This document shows, in pieces, positions 8,801 to 14,854 of a stretch of 47,001 bases of DNA; positions within the stretch are counted from its first letter, which is position 1, and each line of letters begins with the position of its first letter. The notes under the pieces are model-generated. The model was given only the letters and a program-made list of their open reading frames with translations. It was not told where the DNA came from and did not search any database. The stretch covers positions 62,167 through 109,167 of the forward strand of contig DJPL01000067.1 of the NCBI GenBank assembly GCA_002437415.1, given 5' to 3'. The translations under genes were made by a program, and so were the position numbers. The stretch comes from Ruminococcaceae bacterium UBA6413. GTDB lineage: Bacteria; Bacillota; Clostridia; Oscillospirales; Ruminococcaceae.

Positions 8801-9346
8801 GCCGCGTTCAGATGCAGTAAGAGGACAAACAGTTCTTTGACGCTCGGCTGGAATAAAAACAGCTCGGCATCGGGATATATCATCGAGCAGTACAAAAACG
8901 GTGAATGGGTAAGGATAAAAAGACTTGCCAAGAACACAACAACATCATATACCGTTACCGGACTTCCGGCGGGTTCAACCTGCAAATTCCGCATACAAGC
9001 GTTTAATTTTGCGGGCAAAAAAGCGATATACAGCGGATATACAAGTCTTGCCACTGTCACAAAGCCTACCGATGTTGCCGCATTCAGATGCAGTAAGCAA
9101 ACAAGCAGTTCGTTGACGCTCGGGTGGAATAAAAACGGCTCGGCATCGGGATATATCATCGAGCAGTACAAGAATGGTAAATGGGTGCGGATAGCCAAGA
9201 TTACTAAAAATTCTTCTGTAAGCTACACGGTCGGAAATCTTAAGAAGAATACAGCTTACAGCTTCCGCATAAAGGCTTACAGAACTATAAACAAATCTGC
9301 TGTTTACAGCGGTTATAAAACGATCAAGGCTACAACGACAAAATGA
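5810..9346 (+). CDS. secreted protein with nine fibronectin type III repeats
   Basis: A 1178-aa exported protein. Residues 1-33 are a Sec signal peptide (K/R-rich start, hydrophobic 10-27, likely cleavage after PTDA). Residues about 37-360 hold three loosely related Ig-like units, each opening with an I-x-S-[LV]-x-[VL] strand. Residues 362-1178 contain nine tandem FnIII domains of about 91 residues, recognisable by W-x-K-N, the GYI[IV]EQY-NGKWVR hairpin, the L-A-G-T-Y-FRI strand and the final YSGY segment. There is no catalytic domain, LPXTG motif, SLH, dockerin or C-terminal membrane helix, so anchoring is unexplained. The repeats suggest a spacer or adhesin role, for example binding polysaccharide or host matrix. 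The ribosome binding site (AAAGG) is weak. folA follows after 15 bases, making an unlikely but real transcriptional neighbour. Confidence 0.9.
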   Translation: MDSIKRLPKILCVIFTAVIFITAVSLFAKPTDAADTVASISVTPVQSSLDKSDMRTVYRYDSNKEKYVTHSYYDVYDYDNIKLTVNYGSTVKTYTGSEITRLTATLGKPLVISDGQADKAWGNGNHTVTYKLGNAEATATFKVVDTKIASLTVTPMYTINAIYNVDGSYRTFADSTGKISQRFVYDLGGYDYNVKIIYKSGVIVNCTAADLKQETGYEAVFSQGDGTLSIGAKKGYCTIGGVTASFSFNIISNPIKSVQLYMTEGADKLYASSDGYYDKKSDGSAYFRFIYDRTKIRAKVAFASGGTADYPIGELCAKLHSELYIEDLQSITPWKVGEVTLPATISGIKTSLTLGISGAASVSGLRAENASDTSVKIAWTGGYCTGYIIEKYDGKDWIRTAELDGKATSYTFTGLEECTEYHFAIRSYYEGVAGSEYADWAYITVETAMPVVRGFRTATRTSDFLMLSWSKNPTADGYIVEQYKNEKWTRIAKTSSLNITVKSLSAGTSYRFRIKTYKGSKSGGYTYLSADTLPGEMDNFVRSGRTGSTVTLSWSKNTSATGYVIRQYKNNKWTEIAVIRDNSVTSYKVSGLAASTAHRFSICAYKTTDNATSYSGYKYVTVNTLPGNVGGFTCSGKATNAIALKWDKNTSASGYIIEQYTNGKWVRLTKLTSADKVSCRITKLSAGISYRFRIKAYKFYGKKALYSGYTTVSVVTNPQKTSGLKYTKRTGSTVTLNWSKNTTASGYEVQVYKNGKWTRAAKLTSYSKTSCTVSGLSASTVTKFRVRAYKTVDGLTSYGAFSTISVRTLPANVSSFKCSESTNSTARLTWAKNSSATGYILEQYSNGKWVRIVKYTSNSNTSCKIIKLASNKEYRFRIRAYKTVGEKVLYSRYTNLSVYTTPTKVSSFKSGTITTGSVKLSWKKNGTAAGYIIQQYKNGKWVRIKKLTKNTTTSYTVTGLPAGTTCKFRILAYNFVGKKAVYSAYTSLTAATKPADVAAFRCSKRTNSSLTLGWNKNSSASGYIIEQYKNGEWVRIKRLAKNTTTSYTVTGLPAGSTCKFRIQAFNFAGKKAIYSGYTSLATVTKPTDVAAFRCSKQTSSSLTLGWNKNGSASGYIIEQYKNGKWVRIAKITKNSSVSYTVGNLKKNTAYSFRIKAYRTINKSAVYSGYKTIKATTTK
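6893..9343 (+). repeat. tandem FnIII-coding repeats, about 276 bp each
   Basis: Nine consecutive units encode the FnIII domains. The last two are close to identical at DNA level: the segment starting at 8801 recurs at 9077, exactly 276 bases (92 codons) later, and unit seven shares long identical stretches with unit eight. The earlier units have diverged, so copies have recently been gained or homogenised at the 3' end. Confidence 0.85.
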
Positions 9347-9361
9347 GAAAGGTTTTTTAAA

Positions 9362-9850
9362 ATGGAGATAATTGTTGCGGTAGATGAAAACTACGGTATC
9401 GGAAAGAACGGCGACCTTCTGGCGCATCTTTCGCCCGACCTCAAGCGCCTTAAGGCTATGACGGTCGGAAACATAATAGTGATGGGAAGCAAGACATATA
9501 TGAGCTTTCCTAAACGTCCTCTGCCCGACAGGGAGAATCTTATAATTACGCATCACCCTGAGGAATATCCCGGTATCAGGTGCTTTACATCGACCGAGGA
9601 ATTTGTTGAATATTCTAAGACGGCTGAAAAGCCGATATTCGTACTCGGCGGCGGAAGCATATACGAACAGCTCCTGCCTTACTGCGACAAAGCGCACATT
9701 ACTAAGATACTTCACAGCTTTGAAGCGGATACATATTTCCCCGACCTTGACACCGACCCCGACTGGGAGATCGAAAGCGAAGAGGATATCATCGATACAG
9801 AAAAGTATCCGTTTAAATACGTTACCTATGTTCGCAAAAAGTTAAACTGA
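9362..9850 (+). CDS. folA: dihydrofolate reductase
   Basis: A 162-aa enzyme reducing dihydrofolate to tetrahydrofolate with NADPH. The N-terminal IIVAVDENYGIGKNGDLL, the catalytic acidic residue in SPDLKRLK (Asp26), the NADPH-binding NIIVMGSKTYMS and VLGGGSIY, and the C-terminal DTYFPDLD are all present. The Trp usual after GDLP is replaced (LLAHLS), as in many clostridial DHFRs. The start is the ATG after GAAAGG. It lies 15 bases after the FnIII gene and ends just before a terminator. A folate transporter with a THF riboswitch occurs later in the window (45493-46119), so folate supply is a theme but the two are not in one operon. Confidence 0.96.
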   Translation: MEIIVAVDENYGIGKNGDLLAHLSPDLKRLKAMTVGNIIVMGSKTYMSFPKRPLPDRENLIITHHPEEYPGIRCFTSTEEFVEYSKTAEKPIFVLGGGSIYEQLLPYCDKAHITKILHSFEADTYFPDLDTDPDWEIESEEDIIDTEKYPFKYVTYVRKKLN

Positions 9851-9856
9851 AATACC

Positions 9857-9885
9857 GAACCGTCGGGCAGAGCGCCCGGCGGTTT
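9857..9885 (+). repeat. terminator hairpin of folA, direct repeat copy 1
   Basis: The 29-base segment forms an 11-bp stem (9858-9868 with 9874-9884) and follows folA by seven bases. It recurs without a mismatch at 10182-10210. Confidence 0.85.
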
Positions 9886-9918
9886 CAGACTTTCGAAAAA
9901 CCTCTTGTGTATATAAAT

Positions 9919-10125
9919 GGGGTCGCAGGGGCGAAGCCCCCGTACAGGTCGTCAGCCATTTGTGTCACTGCGTCGTGCAGTGACTTAGTGAGGCTGACTG
10001 CAAGCGTCCTTGCTTGGACCGGGCGGTAGCCCCAGCAAAATAGCCCAAAGGGGTTTTCGGCAAGGATGCCGAAATAAGGACACACCAAGCTTTGCACGAT
10101 GCAAAGCCATCAGAGTGTCCTAAAG
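9919..10125. other. hairpin-rich intergenic element, possible structured RNA or miniature mobile element
   Basis: No credible gene lies here. Nested and tandem hairpins fill the stretch. GGGGC/GCCCC is at 9928-9940. An 8-bp stem at 9964-9971/9977-9984 is enclosed by GTCAGCC/GGCTGAC at 9951-9957/9992-9998. CAAGC/GCTTG is at 10001-10016. An 8-bp stem lies at 10055-10062/10067-10074. Another 8-bp stem at 10089-10096/10100-10107 is enclosed by AGGACAC/GTGTCCT at 10077-10083/10115-10121. Short loops, two two-tier stems and G+C-rich helices argue for a selected RNA or DNA structure. It is bounded by the two identical 29-base terminator copies. No known Rfam family is recognised. Confidence 0.6.
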
Positions 10126-10181
10126 GGGATAGGGGTAGAGATTTTACTGCGTTTTATAAAAACAGACTTTTTCTACAGACT

Positions 10182-10210
10182 GAACCGTCGGGCAGAGCGC
10201 CCGGCGGTTT
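10182..10210 (+). repeat. terminator hairpin, direct repeat copy 2
   Basis: An exact copy of 9857-9885, followed by TTGTGTATAT, a motif that also occurs shortly after copy 1 (9905-9914). Here the hairpin has a better T-tail (GGTTTTG). Confidence 0.85.
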
Positions 10211-10332
10211 TGTGTATATCATACATTGTCCTATCCACTCACAATATGTCATTTTTACCGCTTCTCCAAAATGTAGTGAAAAGTAAGTCGCACACCACAA
10301 TATATTGGAAATCAGCAATAAATACTAAATTA

Positions 10333-10359
10333 AGCCCCTCCTTGAGGGGCTGTTTTTTT
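10333..10359 (+). terminator. terminator upstream of the mraZ promoter
   Basis: A perfect 8-bp stem (10333-10340 with 10344-10351) with a CTT loop and a run of seven T. No gene ends here, so it insulates the dcw cluster from read-through. Between 10211 and 10332 I see nothing further. Confidence 0.9.
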
Positions 10360-10427
10360 GTGCAAAATATACTAAATATAAAAACTGCATTTAGCTACTT
10401 TTTCAGAATAAATGATAAAATTACCAC

Positions 10428-10456
10428 TTGCAATTTTTTGCTGTGGGTTGTATAAT
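10428..10456 (+). promoter_or_regulatory. promoter of mraZ / dcw cluster
   Basis: TTGCAA (10428-10433), 17 bases, TATAAT (10451-10456). Transcription would start near 10463, about 127 bases before the mraZ start. Confidence 0.85.
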
Positions 10457-10464
10457 ATGAATGT

Positions 10465-10501
10465 ACACTTTTTGACACTTTGGTGGGGCTTTGGACACTT
10501 A
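10465..10501 (+). promoter_or_regulatory. MraZ-box array (ACACTTT decamer repeats)
   Basis: ACACTTT occurs at 10465 and 10475, and ACACTTA at 10495, all on a 10-base period; the 10485 position is degenerate. On the opposite strand this reads AAAGTGT with three-base spacers, which is the MraZ operator pattern I recall from Mollicutes. It covers the transcription start, as expected for autorepression. Confidence 0.65.
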
Positions 10502-10589
10502 TTTTTCATTAAAGTTCAACTTTTTTGAAAAATGTGCGGGGTCGCACCTCTTCGGCGTATCTGTATTTTGCGAAAGGAGGGACAGGCTC

Positions 10590-11009
10590 GTGATAGGCGA
10601 ATTTAAATCTACACTTGATGCTAAGGGCAGAATGAATATACCGCTGAAGCTCCGTGAGGAGATGGGAAACGATCTTGTCCTCGCTAAAACCATAGGTACA
10701 GCCTGTATAAAGGTGTACTCAAAAGAGGATTGGCAGAAGCTGGTTGAGAGAATAAATGAGCTTCCGCAGGTAAAAACTCAGAGCATAAAGCGATTTTTAT
10801 TCGGCAGTGCTTATGAGATATCGGCGGACAAGCAGGGCAGAGTATCTGTTCCCCAGCCGCTCAGAGAGTATGCGGCACTTACGTCCGATATAGTTGTAGT
10901 CGGACTTGAGGGCACTGCGGAAATATGGGATAAGGCTTCGTGGGTAAAGTTCAACGAGAACACAAACAACGAAGACCTGACAGAGCTTGCTTTAGAGCTC
11001 GGAATATAA
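10590..11009 (+). CDS. mraZ: transcriptional regulator MraZ
   Basis: A 140-aa AbrB-fold regulator that binds repeats in its own promoter and controls the division/cell wall cluster. The two tandem DNA-binding halves are seen as STLDAKGRMNIPLKLR (about 7-22) and SADKQGRVSVPQPLRE (about 77-92). The start is GTG, nine bases after AAAGGAGGG; an upstream in-frame ATG lies in the operator region and lacks a ribosome binding site. First gene of the dcw operon; rsmH follows after 12 bases. Confidence 0.96.
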   Translation: MIGEFKSTLDAKGRMNIPLKLREEMGNDLVLAKTIGTACIKVYSKEDWQKLVERINELPQVKTQSIKRFLFGSAYEISADKQGRVSVPQPLREYAALTSDIVVVGLEGTAEIWDKASWVKFNENTNNEDLTELALELGI

Positions 11010-11021
11010 ACGGGAGGGAAT

Positions 11022-11948
11022 ATGAGCGAAAAACCTGTTCACATACCCGTTTTACTGAGCGAAACCATAGAAGCGCTGAACATAAAGCCGGACGGCATAT
11101 ATGTAGATTGCACAACAGGCTTTGCGGGGCATTCTTCCGAGATAGCGAAGCGCCTGACGACCGGCAGGCTTATAGGCTTTGACCGCGATCCCGACGCGAT
11201 AAAGGCGGCGGACGAAAAGCTGAAAAGCTATCCGCACACACTGATAAACCGCAGATTTTCCACCTTTGACGAAAGTCTTGACGAGCTCGGGATAGAAAAG
11301 GTCGACGGAGTGTTGATGGATCTCGGCGTATCGTCATATCAGCTTGATACAGCCGAAAGAGGATTTTCATACCACGAGGACGCACCGCTTGATATGCGTA
11401 TGAGCAAGAGCGGACTCAGTGCTTATGACGTGGTGAATGAATACAGCAAGGAACAGCTTGAAAAGATACTTTTCGAGTACGGCGAGGAAAAATTCGCTCA
11501 CGGCATAGTGGGCGGCATATTAAGAGCGAGAGAGAAAGCTCCGATAAAGACTACTCTTGAGCTTGCGGAAATAGTAAAACGAAACGTACCGCTAAAGGTC
11601 CGCAAGGAGAAAAATCCGTGCAAAAAGACCTTTCAGGCGATAAGGATAGAAGTAAACGGCGAGCTTGATGAACTGCGCAAGGGTATGTCGGAGGCATTTG
11701 AAAGGCTTTTGGCAGGCGGAAGACTGGCAATCATCACGTTCCACTCCATAGAAGACAGGATAGTAAAAAACACATTCAGAGATTATTGCACAGGCTGTAC
11801 CTGTCCTCCCGATTTTCCCGTATGTGTATGCGGTAAGAAGCCGAGAGGCGAGCTTGTATACAGAAAGCCCGTAACGGCAGGAAACGAGGAGCTTGAAATG
11901 AACAACCGTTCAAGAAGTGCAAAGCTCAGGGTTATCGAAAAACTTTAA
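11022..11948 (+). CDS. rsmH: 16S rRNA (cytosine1402-N4)-methyltransferase
   Basis: A 308-aa SAM-dependent methyltransferase (MraW) that modifies C1402 in the decoding centre. The N-terminal HIPVLLSETIEALNIKPDG, SAM-binding DCTTGFAGHS, IGFDRDPDAI, DGVLMDLGVSSYQLD and the C-terminal FHSIEDRIVK with a Cys cluster (CTGCTCPPDFPVCVCG) all fit. The usual second-position Gly of the SAM motif (DGTLG) is replaced by Cys-Thr-Thr here. The start follows GGGAGGG. The position right after mraZ is conserved across bacteria. Confidence 0.97.
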   Translation: MSEKPVHIPVLLSETIEALNIKPDGIYVDCTTGFAGHSSEIAKRLTTGRLIGFDRDPDAIKAADEKLKSYPHTLINRRFSTFDESLDELGIEKVDGVLMDLGVSSYQLDTAERGFSYHEDAPLDMRMSKSGLSAYDVVNEYSKEQLEKILFEYGEEKFAHGIVGGILRAREKAPIKTTLELAEIVKRNVPLKVRKEKNPCKKTFQAIRIEVNGELDELRKGMSEAFERLLAGGRLAIITFHSIEDRIVKNTFRDYCTGCTCPPDFPVCVCGKKPRGELVYRKPVTAGNEELEMNNRSRSAKLRVIEKL

Positions 11949-11962
11949 AAGGGGATATCTTA

Positions 11963-12460
11963 ATGACAACACCACACAACAGAACAAGCGCGGCTTACGA
12001 CTTGTCGCTGTTTGATACATCTGCTAAAAGAAAAGAACAACAAACTCCCGAGAAAAAGCCGGAGCTTAAAGTAGCAACATCGTCTGTCGCTAAGGCAGGC
12101 AAGCCTGTTGCACTGGTAGTTATTGCGGCTGTTACGCTTACTGTGTTTATAATGTTCCTTTACAGCAAGGCTACACTCAGCGAGGTAAACCTCAGAATAA
12201 GCAATGAAACACAGGCGTTACAGAGCGCGCAGAATATCAACACCGCACTCAACAATCAGCTCAGCGGCTCGGTGTCGCTTGACAATGTAGAGCAGTATGC
12301 GGTCAGCGAGCTCGGTATGCAGAAGATAAACGCATCTCAGGAAAGATATGTCGAGATGAATACAGGTACTATGACAGAAACCGCCGAAAAAGACGACGGC
12401 AATATATTTGTGGATATTCAGGACTGGTTTAACGGTATATTAGAATATCTCGGATTTTAG
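11963..12460 (+). CDS. ftsL: FtsL-like cell division protein
   Basis: A 165-aa single-span protein. The cytoplasmic N-terminus (1-47) is polar, the membrane helix lies at about 48-67, and a heptad-rich segment (about 70-110) is a likely coiled coil. The segment VEQYAVSELGMQK is typical of FtsL/DivIC. Such proteins form a complex with FtsQ/DivIB that activates the septal synthase FtsW-PBP. The sequence is poorly conserved, so the name rests on topology and on its position between rsmH and the PBP gene. The start follows AAAGGGGAT. Confidence 0.85.
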   Translation: MTTPHNRTSAAYDLSLFDTSAKRKEQQTPEKKPELKVATSSVAKAGKPVALVVIAAVTLTVFIMFLYSKATLSEVNLRISNETQALQSAQNINTALNNQLSGSVSLDNVEQYAVSELGMQKINASQERYVEMNTGTMTETAEKDDGNIFVDIQDWFNGILEYLGF

Positions 12461-12484
12461 GACATATAAATGAACAAGCAGGGC

Positions 12485-12537
12485 TCCTTTCCACGTTGAT
12501 ACGGCTGTGTTTACGAGGAAAGGATAATGCTTTTTTA
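12485..12537 (+). other. hairpin with T-run between ftsL and the PBP gene
   Basis: TCCTTTCC (12485-12492) pairs with GGAAAGGA (12517-12524), with a 24-base loop and TTTTTT at 12531-12536. It could act as a weak attenuator or mRNA processing site in the 124-base gap. The long loop makes a strong terminator unlikely. Confidence 0.4.
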
Positions 12538-12584
12538 TCTAAAGTTATTTTTGGCATCATCTACTTACAGCAAAGGAGCAGCCG

Positions 12585-14840
12585 ATGAATGTAAAGACCA
12601 CACGGAGTATGAGAATACGTATTATCGTTGTAATAGTCGCAATGTGCGTTTTCCTTACGGGCTATGTAAGTATAACTCTGTTCAATGCCTCGGTAGTCAA
12701 CAGCAAGGAAATGTCTGCGATGGCGAACGATCAGCAGCAGAGCAGCTTTACCATCAAGGCAAAACGCGGAACTATATACGACCGCAACAATAAGGTTCTT
12801 GCACAGAGTACCACGGTATGGGATATTATAATATCTCCAGGTGATATCGAGGAGTATGAACCGCAGAATCGCGAGTTTATCTGCAAGGGGCTCAGTGAGA
12901 TACTTGACGTAAAGTATGAAACACTGCTCAAGGCGTGCGAGGATACCGAGAGCCGCTACTATGTGGCGAAGAAAAAGGTCGATCGTGATACGGTCGAGAA
13001 GATAAACAAATTCATTCTGAAAAACGACCTCAAGAACGTATCGGTATATTCTGTAGAAAACAGTGAGAGAAGCTACCCCAACGGCACACTTGCGGCGAGC
13101 GTTCTCGGCTTTATAAACGAGAATGAAGAGGGCTACGGGCTTGAAGCCTATTACAATTCGTACTTAAAGGGTGTTGACGGCAGAGTGGTATCCACTACCG
13201 ACGCCGACGGTGACGCAATGCCGTATGATTATTCATCGCGCTTTGCAGCAAAGGACGGCAACAGCCTTGTACTGACAATTGACGAAACGTTACAGTATTA
13301 TCTCGAAAAGAACCTCGAGATAACCGTTTCACAGCATAAGCTTGCTAACCGCAGTACGGGCATTATTATGAACGCTAAAACAGGCGCTATTGTGGCTATG
13401 GCTACAGCGCCCGGATTTGACCCGAACGATCCGTCATACGTTTATTTTGAAAACGACAGACTGACGCTGGCTCAGATGTCGGCGGACAAGAAGACAGAGG
13501 AAGAAATACTTGCGGCAAAACAGGAAATATGGGGCAAGCAGTGGCAGAACAAGGCTGTAAGCGAGCTTTATATCCCCGGTTCGGTATTCAAGATGTTCAC
13601 CTGCGCGTCGGCTCTTGAAGAAGAGGTCGTTTCACTTGACAGCACATTCGAGTGTTCGGGTATCGCTGATGTAGCGGGCACAAAGATACGTTGCTGGAAC
13701 GTAGGCGGTCACGGTGTATCAACTCTTACCGAGGCAATGATCCGCTCGTGTAACCCCGCATTCATCAAGATAGGACAGCTTCTCGGAGTTGAGAAGTTCA
13801 GCAGATATTTTGAAGCGTTCGGTTTTACCGAAAAGACAGGCATCGACCTGCCGGGCGAAGCCGATTCGCTTTATGTAAAAGAGTCCGATATGGGTATAGT
13901 TGAGCTTTCTAGCTCGGCGTTCGGTCAGACGACAAAGGTCACACCGATACAGATGGTCACAGCGGCGGCGGCTGTCGTAAACGGCGGCAAGCTTGTTACT
14001 CCCTATGTCGTTGACAAAATAATCGACAGCGAGGGCAACGTTGTAAAGTCGGCTCAGACAGTTGTAAAGCGCCAGGTAATAAGCGAAGAAACAAGCGCTA
14101 CAATGCGTCAGATACTTGAAGATGTAGTAACGGCAAACGGCGGCGGTAACGCTTATATGAGCGGATATCGTATCGGCGGCAAAAGCGGTACATCGGAAAA
14201 GATAGACGACTACAACAGCGGAAAAACTTCGGAGCTCAGATATGTCGCTACATTCTGCGCCGTAGTTCCGATAAACGACCCCGAATATGTAATGCTTGTC
14301 GTATGTGACGAACCTACATCGGGCTATATTTACGGCAGTGCAATTGCGGCTCCTGTAGTATCGGCAGTATTCAAGGAAGGTCTTGAATATCTCGGAATTT
14401 ACCCGCAGTACACGGCAGACGAGCTTGCTCAGCAGGACGTAACTGTTCCGTGGGTAGGCGGATACAACAGTATCCGTGCAGAGGCTCAGCTTACAGCCGC
14501 AGGACTTAAGGCTGAATATATAGGCAGTACGGACGGCACGGAAGTAACCGGTCAGGTCCCGTCAGCCGGTACGGTAATGCCGAGCGGCAGTACAGTAATG
14601 CTCTATATGGGCGATATCCCGCTGTCGGATTACAGAATGTCAACTGTACCGAACGTTATCGGTATGACAGTAGAGGAAGCCAATAAGGCACTCAGCGATG
14701 CAGGTCTTAACATCAGCATAAGCGGAGCGGCAACAGGCAGTGAAGCAAAGGCAGTGAGCCAGAGCGTAAACTCGGGACTGTCTGTATACAGAGGTACTGT
14801 AATAGAAGTCAACTTCCTTGTCAATAATGAAACAGGCTGA
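12585..14840 (+). CDS. septal/sporulation penicillin-binding protein with PASTA domains (SpoVD/PbpB type)
   Basis: A 751-aa class B transpeptidase that cross-links septal peptidoglycan. A membrane anchor is at about residues 10-32, followed by the dimerisation domain with KAKRGTIYDRN. The transpeptidase domain shows Ser333 in PGSVFK, SCN at 388-390 and KSG at 533-535. Two PASTA domains follow (about 615-683 and 688-750). PASTA domains occur on both SpoVD and PbpB/PBP2B; the dcw position suits either, and with only one PBP here it may serve vegetative division. The start follows AAAGGAGCAGCC. murE begins about 12 bases after its stop. Confidence 0.93.
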   Translation: MNVKTTRSMRIRIIVVIVAMCVFLTGYVSITLFNASVVNSKEMSAMANDQQQSSFTIKAKRGTIYDRNNKVLAQSTTVWDIIISPGDIEEYEPQNREFICKGLSEILDVKYETLLKACEDTESRYYVAKKKVDRDTVEKINKFILKNDLKNVSVYSVENSERSYPNGTLAASVLGFINENEEGYGLEAYYNSYLKGVDGRVVSTTDADGDAMPYDYSSRFAAKDGNSLVLTIDETLQYYLEKNLEITVSQHKLANRSTGIIMNAKTGAIVAMATAPGFDPNDPSYVYFENDRLTLAQMSADKKTEEEILAAKQEIWGKQWQNKAVSELYIPGSVFKMFTCASALEEEVVSLDSTFECSGIADVAGTKIRCWNVGGHGVSTLTEAMIRSCNPAFIKIGQLLGVEKFSRYFEAFGFTEKTGIDLPGEADSLYVKESDMGIVELSSSAFGQTTKVTPIQMVTAAAAVVNGGKLVTPYVVDKIIDSEGNVVKSAQTVVKRQVISEETSATMRQILEDVVTANGGGNAYMSGYRIGGKSGTSEKIDDYNSGKTSELRYVATFCAVVPINDPEYVMLVVCDEPTSGYIYGSAIAAPVVSAVFKEGLEYLGIYPQYTADELAQQDVTVPWVGGYNSIRAEAQLTAAGLKAEYIGSTDGTEVTGQVPSAGTVMPSGSTVMLYMGDIPLSDYRMSTVPNVIGMTVEEANKALSDAGLNISISGAATGSEAKAVSQSVNSGLSVYRGTVIEVNFLVNNETG

Positions 14841-14854
14841 TAGGAGAGGGTATT

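Noticed and set aside
8725..9198. Long antisense frames opposite the FnIII repeats
   Set aside because: They arise from the repeated codon pattern of the sense strand and have no start signals.
6893..9343. Regular 276-bp repeats suggesting a CRISPR-like or satellite array
   Set aside because: The repeats are in frame and encode FnIII domains inside one long protein.
9886..10181. Insertion sequence or IscB/TnpB guide RNA (omega RNA)
   Set aside because: No transposase or nuclease gene is near, and I cannot match the folds to a known guide RNA; kept only as an unnamed structured element.
10099..10455. Open frame of 118 codons in the gap before mraZ
   Set aside because: It runs through two hairpins including a strong terminator and the mraZ promoter -35, has no ribosome binding site, and its sequence resembles no protein family.
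12527..12793. Small open frame overlapping the start of the PBP gene
   Set aside because: Lies mostly in another frame of the PBP gene, lacks a ribosome binding site and reads as shadow sequence.
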